A stretch of DNA of 42,797 nt from Selenomonadaceae bacterium (GCA_017470715.1 JAFUYE010000125.1:1-42797), one strand, 5' to 3'; shown: positions 1-8,578, counted from the first letter of the stretch. The notes: a model not told the origin generated them from the letters alone. Translations and numbers: made by a program.

Positions 1-51
1 AAACTTTGTCGCCGCGAATTGAAATTTTTCCTGCACATTTTAACACGACAG

Positions 52-840
52 TCAAGCTTTGAAACCGAAATAAGTTTCGCGCATCTGTTGACGAGTTTTC
101 GGCGCGTCCCAAAGTTCACCGATTGAATTCTTGCGCATTGCCGACGCCAAATGACTGAACAGGTCGGGGAAATTTTTTTCAAGCTCGACGATAAGATTTT
201 TCACGCGCTGACGATTCGTATTGCCGTCGAACGGGCACGGCGATTTTAAAACTTCAAGCCCGTGTGTCGCCGCAAAATTTTCAATCTCGAATTCGCGCAG
301 ATAAACCAGCGGACGAATCACGGTAACATTTGTGCGGTCAAGGAAAGTTTTCGGCAGAAACGTCGTCAGCTGCCCCGAAGAAAGCAAACTCATAAAAAAA
401 GTTTCGACGGCGTCATCCAAATGGTGAGCATAGGCAACTTTGTTCGCGCCGCGTTCGACAGCTAAACGATTGACGGCGGCTCGTCGAAAGTAAGCGCAGG
501 TGAAGCACGGACTTTTATTCGATTGTTCGCGAATCAAGCCGGCAATGTCGACCGCGTGAACTTCATGCGGAATTTCCAACTCGTTACAAAATTTCGTGAC
601 GCGGGAAATTTTTTCGCCGAAATCGTCCGTAAATTTCGGATCAATCGTCAGCGCGGTGAGCGAAAAATTTTTCTTCGTGCGTCGTTTCAAACAAGCCAAC
701 GCGTAAGTCAAAAGCAAGCTGTCCTTGCCGCCGGACACGCCGATTAAAATTTTGTCATCGTCGTCAATCAGCTCGAATTCGACGACTGCCCGAAAAATTT
801 TGCTGAAAATAATTTGCGGCAGTTCAAAGTTGTTTATCAT
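52..840 (-). CDS. TtcA-like ATP-dependent tRNA thiolation protein (PP-loop)
   Basis: An N-type ATP pyrophosphatase of the TtcA/TilS group. The family adenylates a tRNA cytidine and inserts sulfur, with an Fe-S cluster held by cysteines. The PP-loop SGGKDS lies at about residues 36-41, a CFTC pair at about 112-115 and a further SPCPFDGNTNRQ cysteine segment near 200, as expected for TtcA. At about 262 residues the length is normal. I chose the ATG at 838-840 because GGAGG lies 4 bases upstream of it on the minus strand; an in-frame ATG at 867 has no ribosome site. The gene stands alone with its own promoter at 913-941. The TtcA family is fairly sure; the exact tRNA substrate is inferred. Confidence 0.85.
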   Translation of the reverse strand: MINNFELPQIIFSKIFRAVVEFELIDDDDKILIGVSGGKDSLLLTYALACLKRRTKKNFSLTALTIDPKFTDDFGEKISRVTKFCNELEIPHEVHAVDIAGLIREQSNKSPCFTCAYFRRAAVNRLAVERGANKVAYAHHLDDAVETFFMSLLSSGQLTTFLPKTFLDRTNVTVIRPLVYLREFEIENFAATHGLEVLKSPCPFDGNTNRQRVKNLIVELEKNFPDLFSHLASAMRKNSIGELWDAPKTRQQMRETYFGFKA

Positions 841-912
841 GTTGCCTCCGTGAAATTTTATTTGCATTGAGCGATTGCGCTTCCATGGAACTCTGATAAA
901 GTGTTCTGTCGC

Positions 913-941
913 ATTTTAGCTGTCAGCCGTAAGATTGTAAA
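913..941 (-). promoter_or_regulatory. sigma-A type promoter of the TtcA-like gene
   Basis: On the minus strand TTTACA (936-941) is followed after 17 bases by TAAAAT (913-918), about 70 bases before the chosen start codon. This matches the vegetative consensus at 10 of 12 positions. Confidence 0.55.
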
Positions 942-1025
942 AACTTTTTTTGACAGGTGAATTTTTCCGTTGCAGTTTTATATTCAAGCAGCTGAAAGAA
1001 AGATAATGTACGACGCGAAATAATT

Positions 1026-1055
1026 TTGTGAAACTCTTGCGTTGTCTGCTATAAT
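1026..1055 (+). promoter_or_regulatory. extended -10 promoter of the rpe operon
   Basis: A perfect TATAAT (1050-1055) is preceded by TGC, the extended -10 motif, and by a weak -35 TTGTGA (1026-1031) at 18 bases. It lies 30 bases before the rpe start codon. Confidence 0.65.
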
Positions 1056-1085
1056 GGCGTCAAAAATTTTCCGGAGGTAAACATT

Positions 1086-1787
1086 ATGGCAACGATTATT
1101 GCACCGTCGATTCTTTCGGCGGATTTCGCGCACCTTGCCGACGAAGTCAAAAAAGTTACGGACGCGGGTGCCGAATATGTTCACATTGACGTTATGGACG
1201 GAAGTTTTGTGCCCGAAATTACAATCGGCGCGGGTGTCGTCAAAAGTTTGCGAAAAGTTACGGACGCGACACTTGACGTGCATTTGATGGTTGAGCACCC
1301 CGAAACGCAAATTGAATCTTTCGCGAAGGCGGGCGCGGACATCATAACTTTCCACGTCGAGGCAACACGTCACCCGCACAGAATCATCCAAAAAATTCAC
1401 GAACTCGGTTGCAAAGCGGGCGTTGCGCTCAATCCCGGTACGTCGCTTTCAATGGTTGAAGAACTCGTCGAAGATGCCGACATGATTCTGATTATGACGG
1501 TCAACCCCGGTTACGGCGGGCAAAAATTCATCGAGTCGCAACTCGGCAAAATCCACATGCTTTATCACATGATTGAGGAAATGGAGACCGAATGCGATAT
1601 TCAAGTCGACGGCGGCATAAACGAAGAAACTTCGCTTTGGGTACGCGAATCCGGCGCGAATGTTTTGGTTGCAGGTTCCGCGATTTACGGCGCGCAGGAC
1701 GTTGCTCAGGCGATTGAAAAAATTCGCGGCAAAGAAATTCATCATCACCACCACCACGACGACGAATACGAGGACGACGAAGAATGA
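1086..1787 (+). CDS. rpe: ribulose-phosphate 3-epimerase with a natural His-rich tail
   Basis: Interconverts ribulose 5-phosphate and xylulose 5-phosphate in the pentose phosphate pathway. The TIM-barrel signatures are all visible: HIDVMDGSFVPE near residue 34, LMVEHPE near 68, VNPGYGGQKFI near 140 and VDGGI near 177. The catalytic domain ends at about residue 217, as usual for the family. Unusually, it is followed by IHHHHHHDDEYEDDEE, six consecutive histidines and an acidic run. The start has GGAGG at the right distance. The last four bases overlap the next gene (ATGA), so the tail is native. Metal binding by the tail is an inference. Confidence 0.97.
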   Translation: MATIIAPSILSADFAHLADEVKKVTDAGAEYVHIDVMDGSFVPEITIGAGVVKSLRKVTDATLDVHLMVEHPETQIESFAKAGADIITFHVEATRHPHRIIQKIHELGCKAGVALNPGTSLSMVEELVEDADMILIMTVNPGYGGQKFIESQLGKIHMLYHMIEEMETECDIQVDGGINEETSLWVRESGANVLVAGSAIYGAQDVAQAIEKIRGKEIHHHHHHDDEYEDDEE

Positions 1788-2557
1788 TTTTTGATTCGCA
1801 CATGCACACGAAATTTTCCGCAGATTCGGACATGCTTGCTACGGACGCGATTGCCAAAGCCGAAAGTTTAAATTTGGGCGTTGTCTTCACGGAACATTTC
1901 GATTACGGCGTCACGGACGAAGACGGGAAAAATTTTTCGTTCGACCCGTCGACTTACATGAACGAATATAAAAATTTGCGCGGGAAAAAAATTCGGCTCG
2001 GTGTTGAAGTCGGCTTGCGTGAAAAGGCACGTTCGATTAACGAAAATTTTATCGCGCAGGCGGATTTCGATTTCGTTATCGGCTCGATTCATCTTGTCGA
2101 CGACTTGGACATTTACTATCCCGAATTTTACGCGGACAAAGACAAGCCGACTGCTTACCGAAAATATTTCGCGCAGATGGCGACGGAAATTGAAATTGCC
2201 GATTTCGACGCGCTCGGTCACATCGATTACATTTGCCGTGCCGCGCCGTATGACAATCCCGAAATTGATTATCCGACTTTCGCACAGGAAATTGACGCCG
2301 TGTTGAAAATCGTCGTCGACCGCGAAAAAGTTTTGGAGCTGAACACGCGCAGATTTAATTCCGCTCGTGCCGTCAATGAACTTGTGCCCGTGTACAAAAA
2401 ATATCGTGAACTCGGCGGGCGTTTCGTTACAATCGGTTCAGACGCGCACAGAGTTTCAGCCGTCGGAAATTATTTCGCTCGTGCCGTCGATTTCGTTCGT
2501 GAACTGGATTTAACGCCCGTGACTTTCTGCGAACGCAAACTTGAAATTTTGGAGTGA
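1784..2557 (+). CDS. PHP-domain phosphatase, histidinol-phosphatase (HisJ) family
   Basis: PHP-superfamily metal-dependent phosphoesterase of the HisJ/HisK type, 257 residues, normal for the family. The metal ligands are seen as DSHMHTKFSADS near residue 4, TEHFDY near 37, GSIHLVDD near 102, LGHIDY near 144 and IGSDAHR near 221. Family members hydrolyse histidinol phosphate, but no his gene lies nearby. The position between rpe and a PTS transporter, with 4-base overlaps on both sides, leaves a sugar-phosphate substrate equally possible. The chemistry is well supported; the substrate is not. Confidence 0.85.
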   Translation: MIFDSHMHTKFSADSDMLATDAIAKAESLNLGVVFTEHFDYGVTDEDGKNFSFDPSTYMNEYKNLRGKKIRLGVEVGLREKARSINENFIAQADFDFVIGSIHLVDDLDIYYPEFYADKDKPTAYRKYFAQMATEIEIADFDALGHIDYICRAAPYDNPEIDYPTFAQEIDAVLKIVVDREKVLELNTRRFNSARAVNELVPVYKKYRELGGRFVTIGSDAHRVSAVGNYFARAVDFVRELDLTPVTFCERKLEILE

Positions 2558-2562
2558 CGCAG

Positions 2563-4167
2563 TTGATAAATCAGTTAAATAAAATTCGCAGCAACCCGAT
2601 TGCCGTGGAACTGTATGATTTCCTGCAAAAACAAAGCGGGGCAGCTTTCGCCGCGTTGCAGAATTTCGGCAAGGCTTTAATGTTGCCGATAGCCCTGTTG
2701 CCCGCAGCGGGACTTTTGCTCGGTGTCGGCGGCGCGTTGTCGAATCCGAACACGTTGGTTGCGTTCCCGTTCCTGAAAATTTATTGGGTGCAAAACATCC
2801 TGCTGATTATGGCGGACGCGGGCAATATCGTTTTTGCAAACCTGCCGATACTTTTCGCCGTAGGCTTGGCTGTTGGTTTGTCGCGCACGGATAAAGGCAC
2901 CGTCGGATTGGCAGCGATTTTGTCAATGCTGATAATGAACGCGACGATAAATACCGCGCTGAAAATCACGGGCAAACTTGCCGAAAACAATTTGGCAAGC
3001 GTCGGGCAAGGCATGTCGCTCGGAATTCAAACTTTGGACACGGGCGTTTTCGGCGGAATGGTCGTCGGGCTCATGACTTGTTACCTGCACAAAAAATTTT
3101 ATCAGACGGAACTGCCGGCATTCCTCGGATTTTTCAGCGGCTCGCGTTTCGTCCCGATAATCTGCGCGTTGGCGTCGATTTGTTTGGGCGTTGAAGTCTA
3201 CGTTATCTGGCCGCATTTTCAAGAAATAATTTTTTCAATCGGCGCAAGTTTCAGCTCGACCGGTTATATCGGCACGTTGGTTTACGGTTTTATTCTGCGC
3301 ATGTTGGGACCGTTCGGACTGCATCACATTTTGTATCTGCCGTTCTGGACGACCGCGCTCGGCGGCAGTGAAATTATCAACGGGCAGATTGTCGAGGGCA
3401 CGCAACGAATTTTTTTCGCGCAGCTGTCGGATCCGTCGACGGTGAAATATTACGAAGGCATTTCGCGTTTCATGTCGGGGCGTTTCATAACGATGATGTT
3501 CGGGCTTGTCGGTGCCGCTTACGCAATTTACAAAACCGCGTCGCCGCAAAATAAAAAAGTCGTCGGAGGCATGATGCTTTCCGCCGCGTTGACTTCGTTT
3601 CTGACGGGAATCACAGAGCCGCTGGAATTTGCATTTTTGTTTGTCGCGCCGCTGCTGTACGTCCTGCACGCGTTTTTCGACGGTTGCGCTTTCATGTTCG
3701 CGCACATATTACAAATTACGGTCGGACAAACTTTTTCGGGCGGATGCATTGATTTTATTCTGTTCGGCATTGCGCAGGGCGTTGACAAGACGAATTGGAT
3801 TTATGTCCCGCTTGTCGGTGTGCCGTGGTTCGGGCTGTATTATTTTTCGTTCAAATACCTGATTGAAAAATATGATTTCCAAACGCCGGGACGCGGTGAA
3901 AAACTTTTGGCGAGCAACAATGCGATTGACGCCGAAGAACAAGTCAAGCTGATTTTTTCGGGACTTGGCGGGCGTGCGAACATTGCCTACCTTGATTGCT
4001 GTGCAACGCGTCTGCGTGTCACCGTCAAAGATGCCGATTTGGTCAACGAAGAAACTTTGTCGTCAAGCGGCGCGAAAGGCGTCATTCAAAAAGGCGTCGG
4101 CGTGCAAGTAATTTACGGTCCGCACGTCACGATAATAAAAAATCGCTTGGAAGAACACATGAGCTGA
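2563..4167 (+). CDS. PTS sugar transporter EIICB (glucose/maltose/GlcNAc family)
   Basis: Membrane EIIC domain with roughly ten hydrophobic segments (residues about 30-440) joined to a C-terminal EIIB domain. The IIC signature GLHHILYLPFWTT is present near residue 248. The EIIB phosphorylation site is the second cysteine of LDCCATRLR near residue 480, where the family norm is LDACITRLR. No EIIA domain is attached, so phosphate must come from an EIIA elsewhere. GTG at 2554 directly abuts GGAG (2551-2554) and could not be used with it, whereas TTG at 2563 is 8 bases from that site, so I place the start there. It is the third gene of the rpe operon. The sugar cannot be read from the sequence. 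Confidence 0.88.
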   Translation: MINQLNKIRSNPIAVELYDFLQKQSGAAFAALQNFGKALMLPIALLPAAGLLLGVGGALSNPNTLVAFPFLKIYWVQNILLIMADAGNIVFANLPILFAVGLAVGLSRTDKGTVGLAAILSMLIMNATINTALKITGKLAENNLASVGQGMSLGIQTLDTGVFGGMVVGLMTCYLHKKFYQTELPAFLGFFSGSRFVPIICALASICLGVEVYVIWPHFQEIIFSIGASFSSTGYIGTLVYGFILRMLGPFGLHHILYLPFWTTALGGSEIINGQIVEGTQRIFFAQLSDPSTVKYYEGISRFMSGRFITMMFGLVGAAYAIYKTASPQNKKVVGGMMLSAALTSFLTGITEPLEFAFLFVAPLLYVLHAFFDGCAFMFAHILQITVGQTFSGGCIDFILFGIAQGVDKTNWIYVPLVGVPWFGLYYFSFKYLIEKYDFQTPGRGEKLLASNNAIDAEEQVKLIFSGLGGRANIAYLDCCATRLRVTVKDADLVNEETLSSSGAKGVIQKGVGVQVIYGPHVTIIKNRLEEHMS

Positions 4168-4245
4168 TGAAACTGTTTTGACTTGTCGAAAGTTTTTATG
4201 CAGGATTTCCGTTGCAGTCAAATTTATTTCGAGAGAGGACGTTTC

Positions 4246-5607
4246 ATGGAAAAATTTTTTGAACTCAAAGCACGCGGCACGGACGTTAAAACCGAAGTTA
4301 TGGCGGGAATAACGACGTTCATGACGATGGCTTACATTTTGGCAGTCAACCCGATAATTTTGGGTGCGGCGGGCATGGACACGGGCGCAATTTTCACGGC
4401 AACGGCTCTTGCGTCTGCGTTGGCAACTTTTTTGATGGCATTTCTCGCAAATATGCCGTTCGTGCTTTCGGCGGGCATGGGACTTAACGCTTACTTCGCG
4501 TACACCGTCGTTATCGGCATGGGCTACACTTGGCAACAAGCGTTGGCGGCGATTTTCGTCGAAGGTATAATTTTTATTTTGTTGTCGCTCGTCAACATTC
4601 GTGAGGCAATTTTTAACGCAATTCCACCGTCACTGAAAATCGCGGTCTCGGTCGGTATCGGACTTTTCATCAGTTTTATCGGCTTGCAGAACGCGCACAT
4701 TGTCGTTGCGGGTCCTACGCTCGTCACGCTGTTTTCGTTCAAAGGTTCGGTTGAAAACGGCACGTTCGCTTCCGAAGGCATAACGGTTTTGCTCGCGCTG
4801 ATTGGTTTGCTGATAACGGCGTTCCTGTTGATTCGCAACGTCAAAGGCTCGGTGCTTTTCGGAATTATCGCGACGTGGGGGCTCGGCATGATTTGTCAGG
4901 CAATCGGATTGTACGTCCCGAATCCCGAAAAAGGTTTCTTCAGCTTGTTTCCGAACGGAATTATTTCGATGCCCGCGTCACTTGAGCCGACGTTAATGCA
5001 AGTTGACTTCAGCGGCGTTTTGTCGTTTGAATTTTTCACGGTGCTGATGGCGTTTTTGTTCGTTGATTTGTTCGACACAATCGGCACGGTTATCGGTTGC
5101 GCGTCGAAGGCGAATCTTTTGGACGCGGACGGCAAACTTCCGAAAGTCAAGCAAGTTTTGTTGACGGACGCACTCGGCACAACTGCGGGTTCATTGCTCG
5201 GCACGTCGACGATAACAACTTTCGTCGAATCTTCTGCGGGCATTGCTGAGGGCGGCAAGACCGGTTTGACTGCGGTGACTGCGGGAACTTTGTTTTTAGT
5301 CGCGCTGTTTTTGTCGCCGATATTTTTGGCAATTCCGGCGTTTGCGACGGCACCCGCATTGATAATCGTCGGCTTTTTGATGATGCAACAGGTTGCGAAA
5401 ATTCAATGGACGAACGACACGTTGACCGCCGTGCCTGCGTACATAACGATTTTTTCGATGGCGTTCATGTATTCGATTTCGGAAGGAATTTGTTTCGGCG
5501 TCATTTCGTACACGATTTTGCACGTGCTTTCGGGAAAATCTTCGACCGTCACGCCGCTGATGTATATTTTGACGGTGCTGTTCGTGCTGAAATATATTTT
5601 CCTGTGA
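4246..5607 (+). CDS. NCS2-family purine permease (PbuG/AdeQ-like)
   Basis: A 453-residue multipass membrane protein of the AzgA branch of the NCS2 (nucleobase:cation symporter 2) family, which takes up adenine, guanine or hypoxanthine. Typical features are the opening EVMAGITTFMTMAYILAVNP, FVLSAGMGLNAYFAY near residue 75 and the SSAGIAEGGKTGLTAV segment near 330. I start at the ATG at 4246, which has GAGAGGA 6 bases upstream; an upstream TTG at 4183 in the same frame has none. Adenine deaminase follows, so adenine is a likely cargo. The family is secure, the exact base is inferred from the neighbour. Confidence 0.9.
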   Translation: MEKFFELKARGTDVKTEVMAGITTFMTMAYILAVNPIILGAAGMDTGAIFTATALASALATFLMAFLANMPFVLSAGMGLNAYFAYTVVIGMGYTWQQALAAIFVEGIIFILLSLVNIREAIFNAIPPSLKIAVSVGIGLFISFIGLQNAHIVVAGPTLVTLFSFKGSVENGTFASEGITVLLALIGLLITAFLLIRNVKGSVLFGIIATWGLGMICQAIGLYVPNPEKGFFSLFPNGIISMPASLEPTLMQVDFSGVLSFEFFTVLMAFLFVDLFDTIGTVIGCASKANLLDADGKLPKVKQVLLTDALGTTAGSLLGTSTITTFVESSAGIAEGGKTGLTAVTAGTLFLVALFLSPIFLAIPAFATAPALIIVGFLMMQQVAKIQWTNDTLTAVPAYITIFSMAFMYSISEGICFGVISYTILHVLSGKSSTVTPLMYILTVLFVLKYIFL

Positions 5608-5690
5608 GTTGCGGCGCGGCGATTATCGGTGACGGTTGCGGTGCGTCGACTTCGATTTAATTCATTCGCTGATTTGATTTTGTTGAATCA

Positions 5691-5856
5691 ACTTTTCTTT
5701 TGCTTGCCCAAAAGAAAAGTAGCAAAAGAAAAGGGCACTCCTGCGGAGAGCTTGGTCGTTCGTAAATCGGAGTTGTCGGCTACGCGTGCTCATCGTGCCG
5801 GCAGGTGAAACGTCCTGTTTCAACTGCCGGCGGGAGCCGTCATCCGTGACGGCTCC
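5691..5856. repeat. dispersed structured intergenic element, copy 1
   Basis: Three hairpins in a row between the permease and ade. The first has a perfect 12-base stem (5691-5702 with 5709-5720, loop CTTGCC). The second is GCCGGCAGGTGAAAC (5797-5811) against 5817-5831 with one mismatch. The third is a perfect 10-base stem, GGAGCCGTCA (5833-5842) against 5847-5856, loop TCCG. The same architecture, with the same CTTGCC and TCCG loops but different stem bases, occurs at 15832-16010. It ends 37 bases before the ade start and might be transcribed as a leader. Confidence 0.7.
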
Positions 5857-5893
5857 GATAACGGCAATGTTTGTCATTTAAGGAGTTTTTATC

Positions 5894-7630
5894 GTGACGA
5901 AAACTGAACTGAAAAATTTAATCGACGCGGCGGCAGGCAGACGACGTGCGGATTTGGTCATCACGAATTGCAAAATCGTCAACGTTTTGAGCGGCGAAAT
6001 TTCTGCGGGTTCCGTTGCCGTGTTCGACGGAAAAATTATCGGCATGGGCACGGACGATTACGACGCCGAAAAAATTTTTGACGCGGACGGGAAATTTCTT
6101 GCACCAGGTTTTATCGACGCGCACATTCATATCGAATCAAGTTACGTCAGCCCCGAACAGCTTGGCAGGATTGTCGTTCCACGCGGCACAACTTCAATCG
6201 TTGCCGACCCGCACGAAATTGCCAACGTCTGCGGCTTGAACGGAATTCGTTACATACTTGACGCGTCGAAACACACGAAATTAAATGTCGTCTGCGCAAT
6301 GCCGTCCTGTGTTCCCGCCACGCCGTTTGAGGACGCGGGCGCAATTATCGAAGCGGCGGACATGGCTGAACTTATCGTCGACGAAAATATTTTCGGGCTC
6401 GGCGAATTCATGAACGCCCCGGGAATTATCAACTGCGACGATAAAGTTTTGGATAAAATTTTGCTCGCTCATAATTGCGGCAAGCTGATTGACGGGCACG
6501 CTCCAAAGTTGACCGGCAAAGATTTAAACGCATATTTGAGCGCGGGCGTCGGCGGCGATCACGAATGCACGACCGTTGAAGAAATGCACGAACGCATCGA
6601 AAAAGGCATGTATGTTTTGATTCGCGAAGGTTCCGCCTGCCACAACCTGAAGACGTTGGTTAAAGGTGTCACGCCCGCCAACAGCCGTTTCGTCGTGTTG
6701 TGTTCGGACGACTGTCAGCCGAAAACAATTTTGGAACTCGGTCACATGGACAAAAATTTACGCATGTGCGTTGCCGAAGGAATTGACCCGATAATCGCGA
6801 TTCAAATGGCGACTGTAAATGTTGCGGACTCGATTGGGATTTACGACAGAGGCGCGATTAAAATCGGTGCCCGCGCAGATTTGGTTTTGCTCGACGACCT
6901 GAAAAATTTCCGCGTCGAAAAAGTTTGGATTGGCGGCGAACTCGTTGCGGATAACGGAAAATATTTGCCCGAAATTATTCCCGCAGATATTTCGACGGTG
7001 CGCGGTTCCGTCAAAGTGAAAAATTTTTCCGTCGACCGTTTGAAAATGAATTTGACCGGCGGCAAAGTAAACGTTATCGGCATTGAGCCCGGCGGCGTCG
7101 TCACGAAAAAAATTGTCGCTCAAGTCAACCACGATTCGTCGGGCGATTTTGTTTTCGACCCCGACCGGGATATTTGCAAGATTGTCGTCGTCGAACGTCA
7201 TCACGAAACCGGCAAAATCGGACTCGGACTTTTGAACGGTTACGGAATTCAACGCGGTGCGGTTGCGGTTTCCGTCGCGCACGATTCGCACAACATAATT
7301 GCGGCGGGTGTGAGCAACGAAGAAATTTTCCGTGCCGTCGACGAACTGATTAAGCTTGAAGGCGGCATGGTGCTTGTCAACGGCGGCGAAGTCATTGCGT
7401 CGATTCCGTTGCCGATTGCCGGACTGATGAGTACGTTGAGCGGCGAAGAACTCAAAAATCAACTTGACGAACTTCACGACAAAGCGCACAAAGTTTTGGG
7501 CATTTCGGTTGACGTTGAACCGGTAATGACGCTGACTTTTATGTCGCTGCCCGTTATCCCCGAATTGAAATTGACTGCTCGCGGGCTGTTCGATTACTCG
7601 AAATTTGACTTTGTCGACTTGGAGGTTTAA
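5894..7630 (+). CDS. ade: adenine deaminase
   Basis: Converts adenine to hypoxanthine and ammonia. This is the 578-residue amidohydrolase form typical of Firmicutes. Visible motifs are the metal-binding APGFIDAHIHIESS near residue 70, DPHEIANVCG near 107, GLGEFMNAPG near 169, DGHAPKLTG near 197, GGDHECT near 218 and LCSDDCQPKT near 272. The C-terminal half carries the usual ade extension. The start is GTG with AAGGAG 8 bases upstream. It follows a purine permease, and hpt elsewhere in the window could recapture the hypoxanthine. The final 17 residues are duplicated in the small ORF just downstream. Confidence 0.96.
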   Translation: MTKTELKNLIDAAAGRRRADLVITNCKIVNVLSGEISAGSVAVFDGKIIGMGTDDYDAEKIFDADGKFLAPGFIDAHIHIESSYVSPEQLGRIVVPRGTTSIVADPHEIANVCGLNGIRYILDASKHTKLNVVCAMPSCVPATPFEDAGAIIEAADMAELIVDENIFGLGEFMNAPGIINCDDKVLDKILLAHNCGKLIDGHAPKLTGKDLNAYLSAGVGGDHECTTVEEMHERIEKGMYVLIREGSACHNLKTLVKGVTPANSRFVVLCSDDCQPKTILELGHMDKNLRMCVAEGIDPIIAIQMATVNVADSIGIYDRGAIKIGARADLVLLDDLKNFRVEKVWIGGELVADNGKYLPEIIPADISTVRGSVKVKNFSVDRLKMNLTGGKVNVIGIEPGGVVTKKIVAQVNHDSSGDFVFDPDRDICKIVVVERHHETGKIGLGLLNGYGIQRGAVAVSVAHDSHNIIAAGVSNEEIFRAVDELIKLEGGMVLVNGGEVIASIPLPIAGLMSTLSGEELKNQLDELHDKAHKVLGISVDVEPVMTLTFMSLPVIPELKLTARGLFDYSKFDFVDLEV

Positions 7631-7635
7631 ACGCG

Positions 7636-7755
7636 GTGAGCAACTTAAAATTTTTGAACGATTGCGGCGCGTCAACTGTTCCCCCGCTTTTAAAGCGGGC
7701 GGCACGCGGACTGTTCGATTACTCGAAATTTGATTTTATACCGCTTGAATCATGA
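7636..7755 (+). CDS. 39-residue ORF ending in a copy of the ade C-terminus
   Basis: GTG start with GGAGG (7620-7624) upstream, reading openly to a TGA that overlaps the next gene's ATG by four bases. The last 17 residues, ARGLFDYSKFDFIPLES, closely match the ade ending ARGLFDYSKFDFVDLEV, and 22 bases in this stretch are identical. The first 22 residues are unrelated to ade. They include a perfect palindrome CCCGCTTTTAAAGCGGG (7683-7699). It is either a remnant of a second ade copy invaded by a small repeat or a short coupled leader ORF for the reductase gene. I cannot decide between these. Confidence 0.45.
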   Translation: MSNLKFLNDCGASTVPPLLKRAARGLFDYSKFDFIPLES

Positions 7756-8477
7756 AATATTTTTCCAAGCAACGGCAGGAAAATTTTTTCAACGTGCGCA
7801 TCAAATCTTCGGGCGGAGAATTTTCGGCGGCTCAACTCGGTGCGATTCAAACTTTGGCTGAAACTTTCGGTAACGGTAAAATTCGGCTGACTTCGCGGCA
7901 AGAAATTTCCGTGCCGTTTATCGAAGAAAAAAATTTGGCGAACGTCGAAAATTTCTGTGCGGCTCACGATTTGGAAATTTGTCCGCTCGGTGCGACGTTG
8001 AAGACCGTCACTGCTTGCCAAGGCAGTGAAATTTGTCGTTCGGGAATTATCGACGCGCCGAAAATTGCCCGCGAAATTGAACGTCGACACGGCGGAAAAA
8101 TTTTCCCGACGAAATTTTTAATCGGCGTGAGCGGTTGCCCGAACAACTGCATGAAAGTTGACGCTAACGACATTGGAATTGTCGGAGCCGTCAAACCGAT
8201 TCGCGGCGATTCGTGCAATTTTTGCGGAGCCTGCGCGAAAGTTTGTCCCGTCAATGCGTTGACTGTCGACCGTGAAAAAAATCTTTGGGCGATTGATGAA
8301 AATTGTCGACAATGCGGGCGGTGCGTCAAAGTTTGTCCGAAAGATCTGCGCGGCGAAGTCGGTTACAAAATTTTTTTCCGCAACGACAAAATTTTTCCGT
8401 TCGTGCGTGGCGAAGAAACACTTTACGAAATTATTGATACGGCGTTGAAAAATTTCTGCCACACGTCGAAGACTTAA
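7752..8477 (+). CDS. sulfite/nitrite reductase-like protein with two added ferredoxin clusters
   Basis: A 241-residue protein with the nitrite/sulfite reductase ferredoxin-like half domain (residues 1-65), followed by the siroheme/4Fe-4S cysteine pattern: ACQGSEIC near residue 94 and SGCPNNC near 132. Two 4Fe-4S ferredoxin motifs follow, CNFCGACAKVCP near 157 and CRQCGRCVKVCP near 187. Known relatives are single-subunit reductases of anaerobes (asrC/Dsr-like). It has one reductase repeat where assimilatory enzymes have two. No partner flavin subunit or siroheme gene lies in the window. It overlaps the small ORF before it by four bases. Electron donor and substrate are unknown. Confidence 0.8.
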   Translation: MKYFSKQRQENFFNVRIKSSGGEFSAAQLGAIQTLAETFGNGKIRLTSRQEISVPFIEEKNLANVENFCAAHDLEICPLGATLKTVTACQGSEICRSGIIDAPKIAREIERRHGGKIFPTKFLIGVSGCPNNCMKVDANDIGIVGAVKPIRGDSCNFCGACAKVCPVNALTVDREKNLWAIDENCRQCGRCVKVCPKDLRGEVGYKIFFRNDKIFPFVRGEETLYEIIDTALKNFCHTSKT

Positions 8478-8488
8478 CAAAAAAATTG

Positions 8489-8515
8489 CCGCTCGAAAAA
8501 ATTCGGGCGGTTTTT
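8489..8515 (+). terminator. intrinsic terminator after the reductase gene
   Basis: CCGCTCGAA (8489-8497) pairs with TTCGGGCGG (8502-8510) with one G-U pair, followed by five T. Its T-run overlaps the -35 of the next promoter. Confidence 0.75.
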
Positions 8516-8542
8516 GACTTGCAAAAAGTTTTCGTGTACAAT
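8514..8542 (+). promoter_or_regulatory. sigma-A type promoter for the 8579 gene
   Basis: TTGACT (8514-8519), 17-base spacer, TACAAT (8537-8542); about 37 bases before the TTG start codon. Confidence 0.7.
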
Positions 8543-8578
8543 CCTGCAGTTAATGAAACTTTTCCGGAGGCGAATATT

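Noticed and set aside
949-980. TTGACA at 949-954 as -35 of a second rpe promoter
   Set aside because: No -10 element at acceptable spacing; the TATAAT at 1050 is much better placed.
1747-1765. His-tag suggesting vector contamination
   Set aside because: The tail runs on in frame into an acidic end whose last bases overlap the next native gene; surrounding base composition is unchanged.
6758-7705. A 315-codon open frame antisense to adenine deaminase
   Set aside because: It is the mirror of a well-conserved gene, has no ribosome site and an Arg/Asn/Phe-heavy composition typical of shadow frames in this codon usage.
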